Below, piece after piece: positions 7,975 through 15,530 of a stretch of 26,198 nucleotides of DNA. The stretch covers positions 1-26,198 of IMG/VR virus record IMGVR_UViG_3300025687_004399. One strand, written 5' to 3'. Positions within the stretch are counted from its first letter, which is position 1, and each line of letters starts with the position of its first letter. A program made the translations under genes and the position numbers. The DNA is from a virus. Below the pieces are notes generated by a model that saw only the letters and a program-made list of their open reading frames with translations, did not search any database and was not told the DNA's origin.

Positions 7975-8280
7975 CTAAAATACTTTCCCGAGCCTGAGCG
8001 TGTCCTGCGCTTGGCTTTCGTATGTCCCGCTGCCGTTTGGGTGCGTGGCGTTCAGCCACAGCTTCAGGTTGAGCGGGTCTGCATCGCTGGTGGCCGACCA
8101 ATCAAGCGTGATAGGCAGGGTCGCGTTGTATGCCGCCGTGTCTGCTGCCATCGTGGTGCTGTCCCGAATCGAAGCGAGCGCGTTGATCGGCGTTTCGTAG
8201 CCTGGCTCATTCACGTTAATGACGAGCGCCTGCGCCGTGCCAAGCACCAGCAGGCAGACTGTCAGGATGGGTCTCAACAT
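7975..8280 (-). CDS. Secreted short paralogue of the beta-helix protein (101 aa)
   Basis: I place the start at the ATG at 8280, which has an AAGGA ribosome site nine bases upstream; an in-frame start ten codons further up has weaker support. The signal peptide (MLRPILTVCLLVLGTAQA) is nearly the same as in the next gene. The mature part begins with NEPGYETPINAL and ends with LNATHPNGSGTYESQAQDTL, matching NPGFESPMDAL and the end of the 639-residue protein. The short gene is therefore the signal plus the C-terminal domain without the beta-helix. The match is visible in the DNA too (7990-8060 against about 6067-6135), which implies a duplication. The function of the shared domain is unknown. It follows the hairpin after the major capsid gene. 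Confidence 0.8.
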   Translation of the reverse strand: MLRPILTVCLLVLGTAQALVINVNEPGYETPINALASIRDSTTMAADTAAYNATLPITLDWSATSDADPLNLKLWLNATHPNGSGTYESQAQDTLRLGKVF

Positions 8281-8318
8281 GGCGCAGGTTCCTTTTTTGG
8301 CGTGATACAAAGCAGCAA

Positions 8319-8336
8319 GGGGGGCCGAAGCCCCCC
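8319..8336 (-). terminator. UUCG-loop hairpin after the major capsid gene
   Basis: The minus strand reads GGGGGGC-TTCG-GCCCCCC, a seven-bp GC stem closed by the very stable cUUCGg tetraloop. It lies 16 bases after the capsid stop at 8352. It is followed by TTGCTGCTTTG rather than a clean T-run, so it is probably a partial terminator or 3' stabiliser. This would favour high capsid mRNA and lower expression of the genes downstream. No convincing promoter was seen between it and 8280. Confidence 0.7.
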
Positions 8337-8351
8337 GCTTAATCAGGCAGA

Positions 8352-9212
8352 TCAGGGATTGTTGAAGTTCACGATACCCGTGTCGATCATCTTGGTTGCA
8401 CCGTAGTGCAGCGCGTATCCGATGCCGTCACCGATATGCGTCGGAACCGGCACGGGACCCTTGACCCGGATGCCGCCCTGAATGGCATAACCGACCGAGC
8501 GCGGATGCCAGATGGTTGCCGTCTCATCACCCGCGCCGCCGTCGCCGTCCCAATCATCAGACACATAGATCGGCATTCCGAGCAGGACACCTTCAGCGCC
8601 GCTGGCCACAAAGCTCTGGTTGCCAAGCTCGGCTGCACTCGTGTACTTCGTGCCCCAGCTGGCAACGGAAAGCTCGAAGGCTTCCGGGCTCATGCCGAAG
8701 GCGCACTGCTTGATGTCCACACCGGCGATCTTCAGCTTGCGGTAGGCGATCAGGACATCCGTCCAGAGCACCGTGTTGTCGGTGGCGAGCGTCACATCAT
8801 TGGTCGTGGCACTCTGCACGATGCCGGCAAGGTAGGTCTCGAAAGCCTTCAGCAGGACATAGCTTGAATCCATCGCGTAGGTGTTCAGCAGATCAAGGTT
8901 CGTCTGCAGCTGGGCGATGTCCTCAAAGAGGAACGCCTCGGCGGCAGTCTGGTTGACCGTGATCGTGCCCACGCTCTCGGCAGAGCTGTAGCCCGTGTAT
9001 TCGAGAGCGGTCTCGGTGCTCTTCGAGTCAGCCGTACGTGCGCCGATCAGCGGTACGCTGACAGCCTTTGCGCCGGGTGCGAGCAGCGAGCTGTAATCCG
9101 AGCAGTAGTTCGAGAGAGTCTTGGCACTCTGGAAGTAGCCCTCCATCGCCGGGGCGAATACGGTCGGCAGCCAGTTGGCCAGCTGAGTCGTTCCGTGGTA
9201 AATATCAGCCAT
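8352..9212 (-). CDS. Major capsid protein (286 aa)
   Basis: The protein follows a scaffold-like gene and has features of HK97-fold coat proteins. There is an N-terminal helical arm (MADIYHGTTQLANWLPTVFA), then a region rich in SVPLIGART and TITVNQTAAEAFLFEDIAQ that resembles the E-loop and peripheral domain of such proteins. The C-terminal part contains GMPIYVSDD and HPRSVGYAIQGGIRVKGP. I recognise it as a capsid protein by overall pattern and position, not by a single motif. The ribosome site is AAGGA seven bases before the ATG. It is followed by a strong UUCG hairpin, as is common for highly expressed coat genes. It should form the icosahedral shell together with the scaffold encoded just upstream. 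Confidence 0.88.
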   Translation of the reverse strand: MADIYHGTTQLANWLPTVFAPAMEGYFQSAKTLSNYCSDYSSLLAPGAKAVSVPLIGARTADSKSTETALEYTGYSSAESVGTITVNQTAAEAFLFEDIAQLQTNLDLLNTYAMDSSYVLLKAFETYLAGIVQSATTNDVTLATDNTVLWTDVLIAYRKLKIAGVDIKQCAFGMSPEAFELSVASWGTKYTSAAELGNQSFVASGAEGVLLGMPIYVSDDWDGDGGAGDETATIWHPRSVGYAIQGGIRVKGPVPVPTHIGDGIGYALHYGATKMIDTGIVNFNNP

Positions 9213-9227
9213 TGTTCAGTCCTTTCT

Positions 9228-9749
9228 TTAGCGTCCGCGAAGGATCGCCTCGTTTTCTTTGAGGAACTTCAGGCCGTGCTTCGCCACGCCTTCCCTGATC
9301 TGGTCAGGTGTGAGCGATGTCGAGCCGCCCGAAGAGCCTGGCTTCGCGGCGACCACCGCCGGAGCCTTTTGTTCCGAGAGCCTTGCAACCAGCTGCTCCA
9401 GCTTGGCAAGGCTCAATCCATCAGCCAGACCTTTGTCGTCATCCGTCAGCTTCGAGATTAACGCCTCGCGGCGATCGGTCTGGTACTGATCCCATTGGCT
9501 GGCCTTTTCCTTGGCGGCTGAAAGTTCGGTCTTGTACTTTTCGAGCACCGTCTCGAACTCTCCACGCTTGGCAGCTTCGGCCTCTTCCCGCGCCTGCTTT
9601 TCAGCCAGCAGGCTCTGAAGCTCGGCCTCGGCAGCTTTGCGCCTTTCGTTCACCTCGTCAAAGCGTCCCTTTGGGATCATGACGCTCTCAGCAGCAGCGT
9701 CAGGCTGGGTCGTCGCAGGTGCGCCCTGCGGGGCGGTGGTCTCGTCCAT
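9228..9749 (-). CDS. Capsid scaffolding protein (173 aa)
   Basis: This Glu/Lys/Ala-rich, almost entirely helical protein has a long central coiled coil (from about residue 30 to 110, with ERRKAAEAELQSLLAEKQAR). It ends in a small basic/hydrophobic segment (GLKFLKENEAILRGR). Such helical proteins immediately upstream of the coat gene are typical scaffolds that guide shell assembly and then leave or are degraded. No protease motif was found. I chose the ATG at 9749, which has AAGG six bases before it, over a TTG two codons earlier. Confidence 0.87.
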   Translation of the reverse strand: MDETTAPQGAPATTQPDAAAESVMIPKGRFDEVNERRKAAEAELQSLLAEKQAREEAEAAKRGEFETVLEKYKTELSAAKEKASQWDQYQTDRREALISKLTDDDKGLADGLSLAKLEQLVARLSEQKAPAVVAAKPGSSGGSTSLTPDQIREGVAKHGLKFLKENEAILRGR

Positions 9750-9769
9750 TCTCAACCTTCGGAGTTAGG

Positions 9770-10228
9770 TTATTTTCCAATCCGCACAGTTTTCTCGAAC
9801 CGTGCTTCCTTTAGTGCCTTCTCAATGCCCTCATGAAAGCGATTCTTGACCTTTTCCGCAACAGGTGCGGCGAGCGGGTTTTCCCTCGTGCTGATCGCCC
9901 TTCCCATTGCCGCGTTCTCTTCGACCTTCCAGCCGAATGCAGGCCAGCCGATCGTCACGCCGTGGTTTGAGTATGCGATCTGCTGTAAGTCGTTCATCAT
10001 GTCGCCAGTCAGGCGCAGGTTCGGCTTGGCGCTGTAATCGGCTTGGCGCGGGATTCTCGGCTCGCCTGTCGTCTTGTTCTCTCGGTAGGCACGTGAGTAT
10101 TCCTTGAACCTGCCACCCACACCCTCGCCTGAACTCGTCAGCTGGCGAATCTCGCGGATCACGAACGAACCCAGCTCGCGCCACCATGCAGCGCCCAGCG
10201 TGACCGTATCCTCCAACCGCTTAGCCAT
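9770..10228 (-). CDS. Phage morphogenesis/neck-like protein (152 aa)
   Basis: The protein starts MAKRLEDTVTLGAAWWRELG and contains a basic middle followed by PNLRLTGDMMNDLQ and GWKVEENAAMGRA. The LRLTGDM segment and the length resemble phage virion morphogenesis or HK97 gp10-like neck proteins, which take part in joining head to tail. The assignment is tentative. It lies between the minor head protein and the scaffold. The ATG at 10228 overlaps the stop of the upstream gene by 8 bp, and a TTG one codon earlier is a less likely start. Confidence 0.6.
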   Translation of the reverse strand: MAKRLEDTVTLGAAWWRELGSFVIREIRQLTSSGEGVGGRFKEYSRAYRENKTTGEPRIPRQADYSAKPNLRLTGDMMNDLQQIAYSNHGVTIGWPAFGWKVEENAAMGRAISTRENPLAAPVAEKVKNRFHEGIEKALKEARFEKTVRIGK

Positions 10229-10946
10229 CAATCAAAGCCCTCGCGCCTTCTGGGTCAACCTCGGTCGCCTCGCTTTTCCTGATCCACTGGTGTCGGCAGT
10301 TGTAGCCGCCACCGTCGATGAACGCATTTCCGAACCTGTCCTCAATCTCGTCCCTCGTCAACTCGCCCGCTGCCATCATCTCAAGGCACTCGTCACGCGT
10401 CCGGTCATCAGCTGGGCCGCTGTACACATAGAGCGTTTCGGGCGGCTCGTTCTCAGCTAAGACAGCTCGAACACTCCGGCTGTATGTGTTCAGCGTGGTA
10501 TTGACAAGCGCCTCGACACGATCAGGGCGAAGCACGCCTTGCACGGCTTCGCGGATCAGGTTCGCCGGCCGGCCGGCGAGTACATTGCGCGTCAGCTCGG
10601 CCATCACGTCCGCAAAGTATTTGTCGCTGGCGGCCAGAAACGACCGCTGCGAAGTGACCACCAGCCCCTGCAGGCTGCCAGTCGATACCGCGCCAGCCGC
10701 CGACAGGTTGCCGAGCACGTCGCGACCGAAGGAACCGAGCACGCCATCGACAGCACCAGCCCAGCCGCTCTCCAGCTTCAGGCGCTTAAGGACTGCCGGG
10801 TCTGCCAGCTGCTCAATGATTGCGGCCTTGCTCGCGCCCTGCTCCACCAACGCCGTGACCAGCCTCACCAGCTTGAGCGCAGCCTTCTCGCTCTCGCGTG
10901 AAAAGGACGCAGCCCTCGCGTCGATCATGTCGGTAAGCTTGCTCAC
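10221..10946 (-). CDS. Minor head protein, SPP1 gp7/Mu F-like (241 aa)
   Basis: The N-terminal two thirds are helical. The C-terminal part has the pattern of the phage head morphogenesis family: YSGPADDRTRDECLEMM, then NAFIDGGGYNCRHQW, where the paired Cys residues and the CRH are the characteristic end of the domain. Family members associate with the portal inside the capsid and affect DNA entry. It follows the portal gene directly with a GTGA overlap, so the start is a GTG at 10946. This portal-minor head order is the usual one. Confidence 0.85.
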   Translation of the reverse strand: MSKLTDMIDARAASFSRESEKAALKLVRLVTALVEQGASKAAIIEQLADPAVLKRLKLESGWAGAVDGVLGSFGRDVLGNLSAAGAVSTGSLQGLVVTSQRSFLAASDKYFADVMAELTRNVLAGRPANLIREAVQGVLRPDRVEALVNTTLNTYSRSVRAVLAENEPPETLYVYSGPADDRTRDECLEMMAAGELTRDEIEDRFGNAFIDGGGYNCRHQWIRKSEATEVDPEGARALIDG

Positions 10947-12274
10947 TCAGCCCCGCCGAGCAGGTCGGCAAGACTCAGCTCGCCGCGCTGCTGGATGGTC
11001 GGCTCTTCCGCACGCTCGCGGGCAATCGTCTCCAGCCTGTCGCGCAGCATATCGTCCGAGGCATCGGGGTCAATCTCGCGCAGGTAGTCCAGCTTGGAGG
11101 CCAGCCCGTTGCCGTACTCCCACTCCCATCGCTCGCGTTTTTCCGTGTCGCTCATCGGGATATGCGGCTCGACAAAGTTCACGCCGTACTCTGGCGGAAC
11201 CGTCATGCCGACAGACTGGAGGATGATCGAGTCGATCTGGAAGCGCGTGCGCTCGAACATCCGCCAGCGCGCAAAGTCGCTCATGATCGCCTCGGTCAGT
11301 TCGACCTCCAGCAGGCGCTGATGCTCGCCGCTGGTGGCCCTGCCCTCACCAGCCCACTTCAGGCTCAGGTGATGCGCGAAGGCAACCGACTCCAGCTCTG
11401 CCCGCTGCGTTTCGATAAGCTGCCCCAAGTTCGCGCCAGCCGTCGCGAAGCTGAAGGTCTCGCCCGGCTCGAGTGACAGGATTTCCCACGGGTTCAAAAG
11501 CTGCGTGCCGTCGAGCCTTGCGTCTGTCCACGGCTGGCCAGCACCCTGAAGCATGAATGCCTGACGAAGATAGGTGCCGAGCACATTGAAAGCCGTCTGC
11601 GCGTCGAGCACATCCTGCGCCATCGGTCGCCACCAGCTGGAGCCTGCCGCGCCACGGTGGGCGAACACGACAGGAAGCACGCCATAGGGATTCACCAGGT
11701 CGGTGTTGTCTTCCGTCGGGGCCATGATCAGGCCGCTCGAGCTGACACGGAAATGAAGCTGATCCGTCCAGACCGCCCACTCCATATCTTCGCGCTTCGC
11801 CCCGGCATTGTGCAGCGGATAGACCACGCCGATAGGTTCAGGGTTCTGCGGAAGGAACAGAGGCTCGAACTCGATCAGCGGCTCGTGATACAGCTGGCCG
11901 TCTTCTGTCGTGCCGATCAGCAATGCCATTGAGCCGAGCAGGTAGGTCAACCGCTCAAAGTGCGTCATGACCTCATCGAGGTTGTCAAGCCGCTCAAGGT
12001 AGCGCTCGTCTGCTACGCGTTCCGGTGTGTCACGATACACCCCAGCCCGAGCGTCAATGATCTTGCCCGCCACGGCCTGCACACTAAAGGGAACCTGCCG
12101 GTCAATGCCGGGAGGAAAATAGCGCGCCACATCCTGATACAGGTCAACGCCCCGGTACTGATCGACAGCCCGCCAGCGCTGCGCCTGCTTGCGAGACTCG
12201 CTCCCTCCGCCAGTTCCCGCGTAATTCTTGAACGCGCCAGCAATCAGTTCAGGTGTGGGCAGCGCGACGATCAT
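10943..12274 (-). CDS. Portal protein (443 aa)
   Basis: This is a large protein immediately downstream of the terminase and upstream of the minor head protein. It shows portal-family features: an N-terminal arm, a segment like PFSVQAVAGKIIDARAGVY, the EFEPLFLPQNPEPIGVVYPL region, and a long C-terminal helical part with ERTRFQIDSIILQ. Twelve subunits should form the ring at one capsid vertex through which DNA enters and leaves, and to which the terminase and connector dock. The start is well fixed by GGAGG six bases before the ATG. The terminase stop lies two bases upstream of this ATG. Its length is typical of compact SPP1/HK97-type portals. Confidence 0.9.
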   Translation of the reverse strand: MIVALPTPELIAGAFKNYAGTGGGSESRKQAQRWRAVDQYRGVDLYQDVARYFPPGIDRQVPFSVQAVAGKIIDARAGVYRDTPERVADERYLERLDNLDEVMTHFERLTYLLGSMALLIGTTEDGQLYHEPLIEFEPLFLPQNPEPIGVVYPLHNAGAKREDMEWAVWTDQLHFRVSSSGLIMAPTEDNTDLVNPYGVLPVVFAHRGAAGSSWWRPMAQDVLDAQTAFNVLGTYLRQAFMLQGAGQPWTDARLDGTQLLNPWEILSLEPGETFSFATAGANLGQLIETQRAELESVAFAHHLSLKWAGEGRATSGEHQRLLEVELTEAIMSDFARWRMFERTRFQIDSIILQSVGMTVPPEYGVNFVEPHIPMSDTEKRERWEWEYGNGLASKLDYLREIDPDASDDMLRDRLETIARERAEEPTIQQRGELSLADLLGGAE

Positions 12275-12276
12275 GA

Positions 12277-13500
12277 TTAGCCTCCAAAGCGAGAATGACG
12301 GACAACCTGCCGTCTGTGGATCGGATACATATACTCAATGGCGTAACTCGCAGCGTCCAGCGCGTGCGGGTCACGGTTCGCCTTGTCTATCCGGCCATCG
12401 ACCGTGCGCTTCGTGCGCTCGCAGTCATCAATCAGATGCTTGCACTTCGGGTCAATCGTCATGTGGACATTGCCGTCAGCGTCTTGCAGCATCCGGTTCC
12501 AGCTGTTCAGGCGGTCAACCTGTTCCGGAGCCGCCTTCCGGCCATCGACCTTGAATCCGTGATCCGTCAGGATCTGGTAGTCTGACTTCGGGCCGCGCAC
12601 ACTGCGGCTCGCGCCGCTGGGATCGGGAAAGATTCTCGTGACATGTGGATACTTTTCCCGCAGCATCCGCGCCATCATGGCCGTGTGGGCGTTCGTCGGG
12701 ATCACAAGCTCATCATAGTAATGCACACGGTCAGCCGCAAGCTCTCCACCGATCACAGCGACCATCGGCTCGACGTTGAAATCAAGCCCAATCCAAGACT
12801 GCGGGCCGGCCGGCACTGTTTCAGTTTTCAGCACATGACGCGCCCTGTCGAAGTTCCAAGCCGCCCGGTTCCCGCCAGTCTCGAAGCTCGCCTCGTATTC
12901 CTGTGCGTACAGGATCGGATCCATGTCCCTCCGGGCCGCATCGACCTCGGCAGGATCCACGAAAGGCGAGTCTTTTGTTTTATAGATCCAGCTCGCCCAG
13001 TCGCCCTCGTCAGGGTCTTGGCCGAGCCTGAAAAAGTCGTACATCCGATCATATCCGCGCGGGCTGCTGGTGAACAGCGCAGGGCCCTTCGATTGCGTCA
13101 GCATCGGGCGAATCACCAGCTGCCACATTTCCTGCTTGCGCCACAGCGCGAACTCATCCAACCAGACACGCGAAAGCCCGACACCCGGCAAGCCATCCGG
13201 ATTGTCCGCGCCGTGGAGCTGGATCGCGCCACCGTTTGAGAACGTCGCCTTCAGCTCGCTCACTGACAGCTGGATGTCAGGCATCTGGCGTGAAAGCCAG
13301 ACCAACAGCGGCCAAACATTGCGCTTGGCCTGCACGCGGAAAGGGCTGACGTGCCAGCGCAGCTCGCCCGGCTGGATCGGCTCAGAGCACAGCCAGGCAA
13401 AGCCTGCATGAGTCTTGCCCCACCGCCTGCCAGTGACCAGCGCCTTGAACCGCGCAGGGTTACTCAGCAGCGTCCGGATCTGTGGTGTTGACGAAATCAA
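12277..13500 (-). CDS. terL: Terminase large subunit (407 aa)
   Basis: This is the ATP-driven DNA packaging motor with its nuclease. Visible motifs are a Walker A GRRWGKTH (24-31), a Walker B VWLDE (112-116), a coupling-type TSSPRG (144-149), and RNase H-like nuclease acidic residues in GLDFN (D240), FPDPSG (D293) and DPHALDAA (377-384). All the expected sites look intact. The start is uncertain. The longest frame begins at a TTG at 13500 with AAGG only three bases before it; the ATT in the following codon is better spaced, and no ATG lies before Walker A. It overlaps the small terminase gene by 41 bp. Confidence 0.94.
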   Translation of the reverse strand: MISSTPQIRTLLSNPARFKALVTGRRWGKTHAGFAWLCSEPIQPGELRWHVSPFRVQAKRNVWPLLVWLSRQMPDIQLSVSELKATFSNGGAIQLHGADNPDGLPGVGLSRVWLDEFALWRKQEMWQLVIRPMLTQSKGPALFTSSPRGYDRMYDFFRLGQDPDEGDWASWIYKTKDSPFVDPAEVDAARRDMDPILYAQEYEASFETGGNRAAWNFDRARHVLKTETVPAGPQSWIGLDFNVEPMVAVIGGELAADRVHYYDELVIPTNAHTAMMARMLREKYPHVTRIFPDPSGASRSVRGPKSDYQILTDHGFKVDGRKAAPEQVDRLNSWNRMLQDADGNVHMTIDPKCKHLIDDCERTKRTVDGRIDKANRDPHALDAASYAIEYMYPIHRRQVVRHSRFGG

Positions 13501-13786
13501 AGACCTTAATCGGCTCCGATATTGTGTGCTCGATAGTCTGCGCGTTCGGCACCTTGCCTTCAGTCCGCTCTGCGATAAACTGCACGGCCCAGCTGTTGCC
13601 CTTCAGCGCGTACTGGTAGACGGAGCGCATCACAGCGTCAAGCTTGGTCATGGTCACGCCGCCAGCCTTGACCTCTTCAAGCCCGATCTTTTCGAGAATG
13701 TGCTCGATCCGGTAGCGCTTGCGCTTGCGCCCCGGCGAGCCGCTGTTTCCAACAGCGAAGGTTCCGTCTGGGTTCCGCTCAGGCAT
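13460..13786 (-). CDS. terS: Terminase small subunit-like protein (108 aa)
   Basis: The N-terminus (MPERNPDGTFAVGNSGSPGR) and the following basic KRKRYR are typical of the DUF5681-type proteins found just upstream of large terminases. The rest is helical, with KLDAVMRSVYQYALKGN and AVQFIAERTEGKVPNAQTIEH. It is expected to recognise viral DNA and start packaging. The ATG overlaps the methyltransferase stop (ATGCCTGA) and has GAAGG six bases upstream. The 41-bp overlap with the large terminase suggests coupled translation. Confidence 0.75.
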   Translation of the reverse strand: MPERNPDGTFAVGNSGSPGRKRKRYRIEHILEKIGLEEVKAGGVTMTKLDAVMRSVYQYALKGNSWAVQFIAERTEGKVPNAQTIEHTISEPIKVFDFVNTTDPDAAE

Positions 13787-15005
13787 GGACGGCCTTCTTT
13801 CCAGTGAGATTCTCCCATCGCTTGACGATCACGTCGCAGTACTGCGGGCTGATCTCCATGCCGTAGCACTTGCGGCCCAGTTGCTCGGCGGCGATCAGCG
13901 TGGTACCTGAGCCGAGGAATGGGTCGTAAACTTTGTCGCCTTTTGATCCAAAGTCGCACATAGCCCGTGCCGCCAAATCTACTGGGAAGGTGGCTTTGTG
14001 CTCCTCTTGTTGCTTTGGCCGAGGGATTTCCCACTTTGCCCATCGCGGTTCATTCTCACCTTGAGTCGTCGTATACTTTGCCCCTTTGGACAGCACAAAC
14101 ACGAGTTCCCAATTTCGTGAAAGAATGCCTTTCGATGCAGAGGGGAATCCGGCTCCTTTGTCCCAGCAAATTGTTTCTTTTACGGAAAGCCCGTGAGTTC
14201 CTGCGAACATCGTTCTTCCATACCCTGACCGGCAGTTAGCCGTATACATAACATTCCACACAACAGGAGAATAATCAGATTCCAAGTAAGACGATGTGAG
14301 AGCAAGCACGTTGTTGCAAAACTCTACCCATTCATCCTCTGACCTGTCGTCGCACTGGTGGTTGTAGAACTTTTTTGTTTTGCCGTTGTAGTCTGTTTTG
14401 TATCCTCCGTCCTTGCTGTTATACGGCGGCGACGTGAAGCACAGGTCTGCCTTCGCCCCGTCCATCAGCCGCTCAACATCCTCTGCCTTCGTCGAGTCGC
14501 CGCAAAGCAGCCGATGCTCGCCAAGCAGCCACAGGTCGCCCGGCTTTGTGATCGGCTCAGCAGGCGGCTCCGGCACCTCGTCCTCTGTGATGTCACGATC
14601 GCTGTTCCCGGCAAGCCCTTCAATCTCGCCAACATCAAAGCCAGTCAAGTCAAGGTCGAAGCCATCGTCCGCCAGGTCGCCAAGCTCAAGATTGAGCAGC
14701 TCGTCATCCCATCCGGCATTGAGCGCCAGCTTGTTGTCCGCAATCACATAAGCCCTCGCCTGTGTGTCGGTCAGGTGCGATAGGTACACAGCCGGCACGG
14801 TGTCGAGGCCGAGCTTCCGCGCAGCCATCACGCGCCCATGACCCGCAATGATCGTATTGTCATCCTTCAGCAAGACAGGATTGACAAAGCCGAATTCACG
14901 GATGCTTGCCGCTATCTGGGCAACCTGCTCGTCCGTGTGTGTGCGTGCGTTCTTCGCGTACGGTATCAGGTCTTTAGTCGAAACTTGGCTGATCTCGTCA
15001 ATCAT
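13779..15005 (-). CDS. ParB-like domain fused to a DNA (N4/N6) methyltransferase (408 aa)
   Basis: Residues 1-130 form a ParB/Srx-like domain with IIAGHGRVMAARKLG (52-66). Residues ~150-408 form an adenine/cytosine-N methyltransferase with motif IV TSPPYN (191-196) and the AdoMet-binding DPFLGSGTT (361-369). The SPPY comes before the FxGxG, the beta-class order. Both active-site motifs are intact. It probably protects phage DNA from host restriction, or marks it for packaging, given its place just before the terminase; the target site cannot be read from the sequence. The stretch 14040-14400 has GC of about 43-50% against ~60% on both sides, suggesting that the catalytic and target-recognition part was exchanged. 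It is the first gene of the late unit. Confidence 0.92.
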   Translation of the reverse strand: MIDEISQVSTKDLIPYAKNARTHTDEQVAQIAASIREFGFVNPVLLKDDNTIIAGHGRVMAARKLGLDTVPAVYLSHLTDTQARAYVIADNKLALNAGWDDELLNLELGDLADDGFDLDLTGFDVGEIEGLAGNSDRDITEDEVPEPPAEPITKPGDLWLLGEHRLLCGDSTKAEDVERLMDGAKADLCFTSPPYNSKDGGYKTDYNGKTKKFYNHQCDDRSEDEWVEFCNNVLALTSSYLESDYSPVVWNVMYTANCRSGYGRTMFAGTHGLSVKETICWDKGAGFPSASKGILSRNWELVFVLSKGAKYTTTQGENEPRWAKWEIPRPKQQEEHKATFPVDLAARAMCDFGSKGDKVYDPFLGSGTTLIAAEQLGRKCYGMEISPQYCDVIVKRWENLTGKKAVHA

Positions 15006-15034
15006 GGTTTTTCCCGTCTATAATCGGTGCCTGC

Positions 15035-15063
15035 ACTATGTCTTTCCACGCCCTGAAAGTCAA
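15035..15063 (-). promoter_or_regulatory. Candidate late promoter before the methyltransferase gene
   Basis: On the minus strand TTGACT (15063-15058) is followed, after 17 bases, by CATAGT (15040-15035), which matches TATAAT at four of six positions. The -35 is the same hexamer as in the two early promoters, but their operator is absent. It lies directly after the hairpin that ends the early unit and about 30 bases before the methyltransferase ATG. A phage regulator could be needed because the -10 is weak. Confidence 0.45.
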
Positions 15064-15065
15064 TA

Positions 15066-15079
15066 GGGGCCGAAGCCCC
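15066..15079 (-). terminator. UUCG-loop hairpin at the end of the early unit
   Basis: The minus strand reads GGGGC-TTCG-GCCCC, a five-bp stem with the stable UUCG loop, six bases after the SSB stop. The sequence that follows is TATTGACTTTC, not a good T-run, so termination may be partial. Its position between SSB and the late promoter-like sequence supports a boundary between early and late transcription. Confidence 0.6.
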
Positions 15080-15084
15080 CAATG

Positions 15085-15519
15085 TCAGAACGGCAAGTCT
15101 GCGTTCGTTTCAATGCCCTGTGGTGCTTCCGGCTTCGCAGGCTGCTCAGGATACCGGAGCCTGTCCGCGAGCCGCTCTACGTCGCTGTCAGGGGTATTTA
15201 CTGGCATTCCAGCCTTCGGGGCCAGCAGGAGCAGGCCGTATGCGTTCGCGTTCAGCTTCCAGCTCTCGCGCTTCTGGCCGTCCTTTTCCCATTTGTCGCA
15301 CTGCATCCGGCCCTTGACGGCCACGCCAGCACCTTTGACGAGCGCGGCTTTTTGGTTCTCATACGGCTCCCAAAGCACGACGCGGAACCAGTCAGTCTCC
15401 TTGTCCTTGCCACGGCTGACGGCAACGCTAAACTCGGCGATCTGCTTGCTCCCTGCCTGCCGGAACTCGGCGTCGCTTCCGATGTGTCCTGCGATCCTGA
15501 TTTCATTCTCGTACGGCAT
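15085..15519 (-). CDS. ssb: Single-stranded DNA-binding protein (144 aa)
   Basis: Residues 1-110 follow the SSB OB-fold pattern: EIRIAGHIGSDAEFRQ, FSVAVSRGKDKETDWFRVV, VKGAGVAVKGRMQ and ESWKLNANAYGLLLL. A flexible Pro-rich linker leads to the acidic tip NADLPF, the short motif SSBs use to contact replication and repair partners. It should coat single-stranded phage DNA during replication and recombination, working with the ERF protein and exonuclease encoded further upstream in the same unit. The ribosome site is AGGAGG seven bases before the ATG. It is the last gene of the early unit. Confidence 0.93.
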   Translation of the reverse strand: MPYENEIRIAGHIGSDAEFRQAGSKQIAEFSVAVSRGKDKETDWFRVVLWEPYENQKAALVKGAGVAVKGRMQCDKWEKDGQKRESWKLNANAYGLLLLAPKAGMPVNTPDSDVERLADRLRYPEQPAKPEAPQGIETNADLPF

Positions 15520-15530
15520 ATTCCAGCCTC

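Noticed and set aside
10486-11226. 246-residue plus-strand frame, with similar ones at 12643-13239 and 15936-16490
   Set aside because: Each is antisense to a clearly recognised gene (minor head/portal, large terminase, metallophosphoesterase) and its translation has no domain pattern.
14360-14380. A AAA AAG slippery heptamer in phase inside the methyltransferase gene
   Set aside because: The -1 frame meets a stop within about 15 codons, and no convincing stem was seen after it, so a functional frameshift is unlikely.
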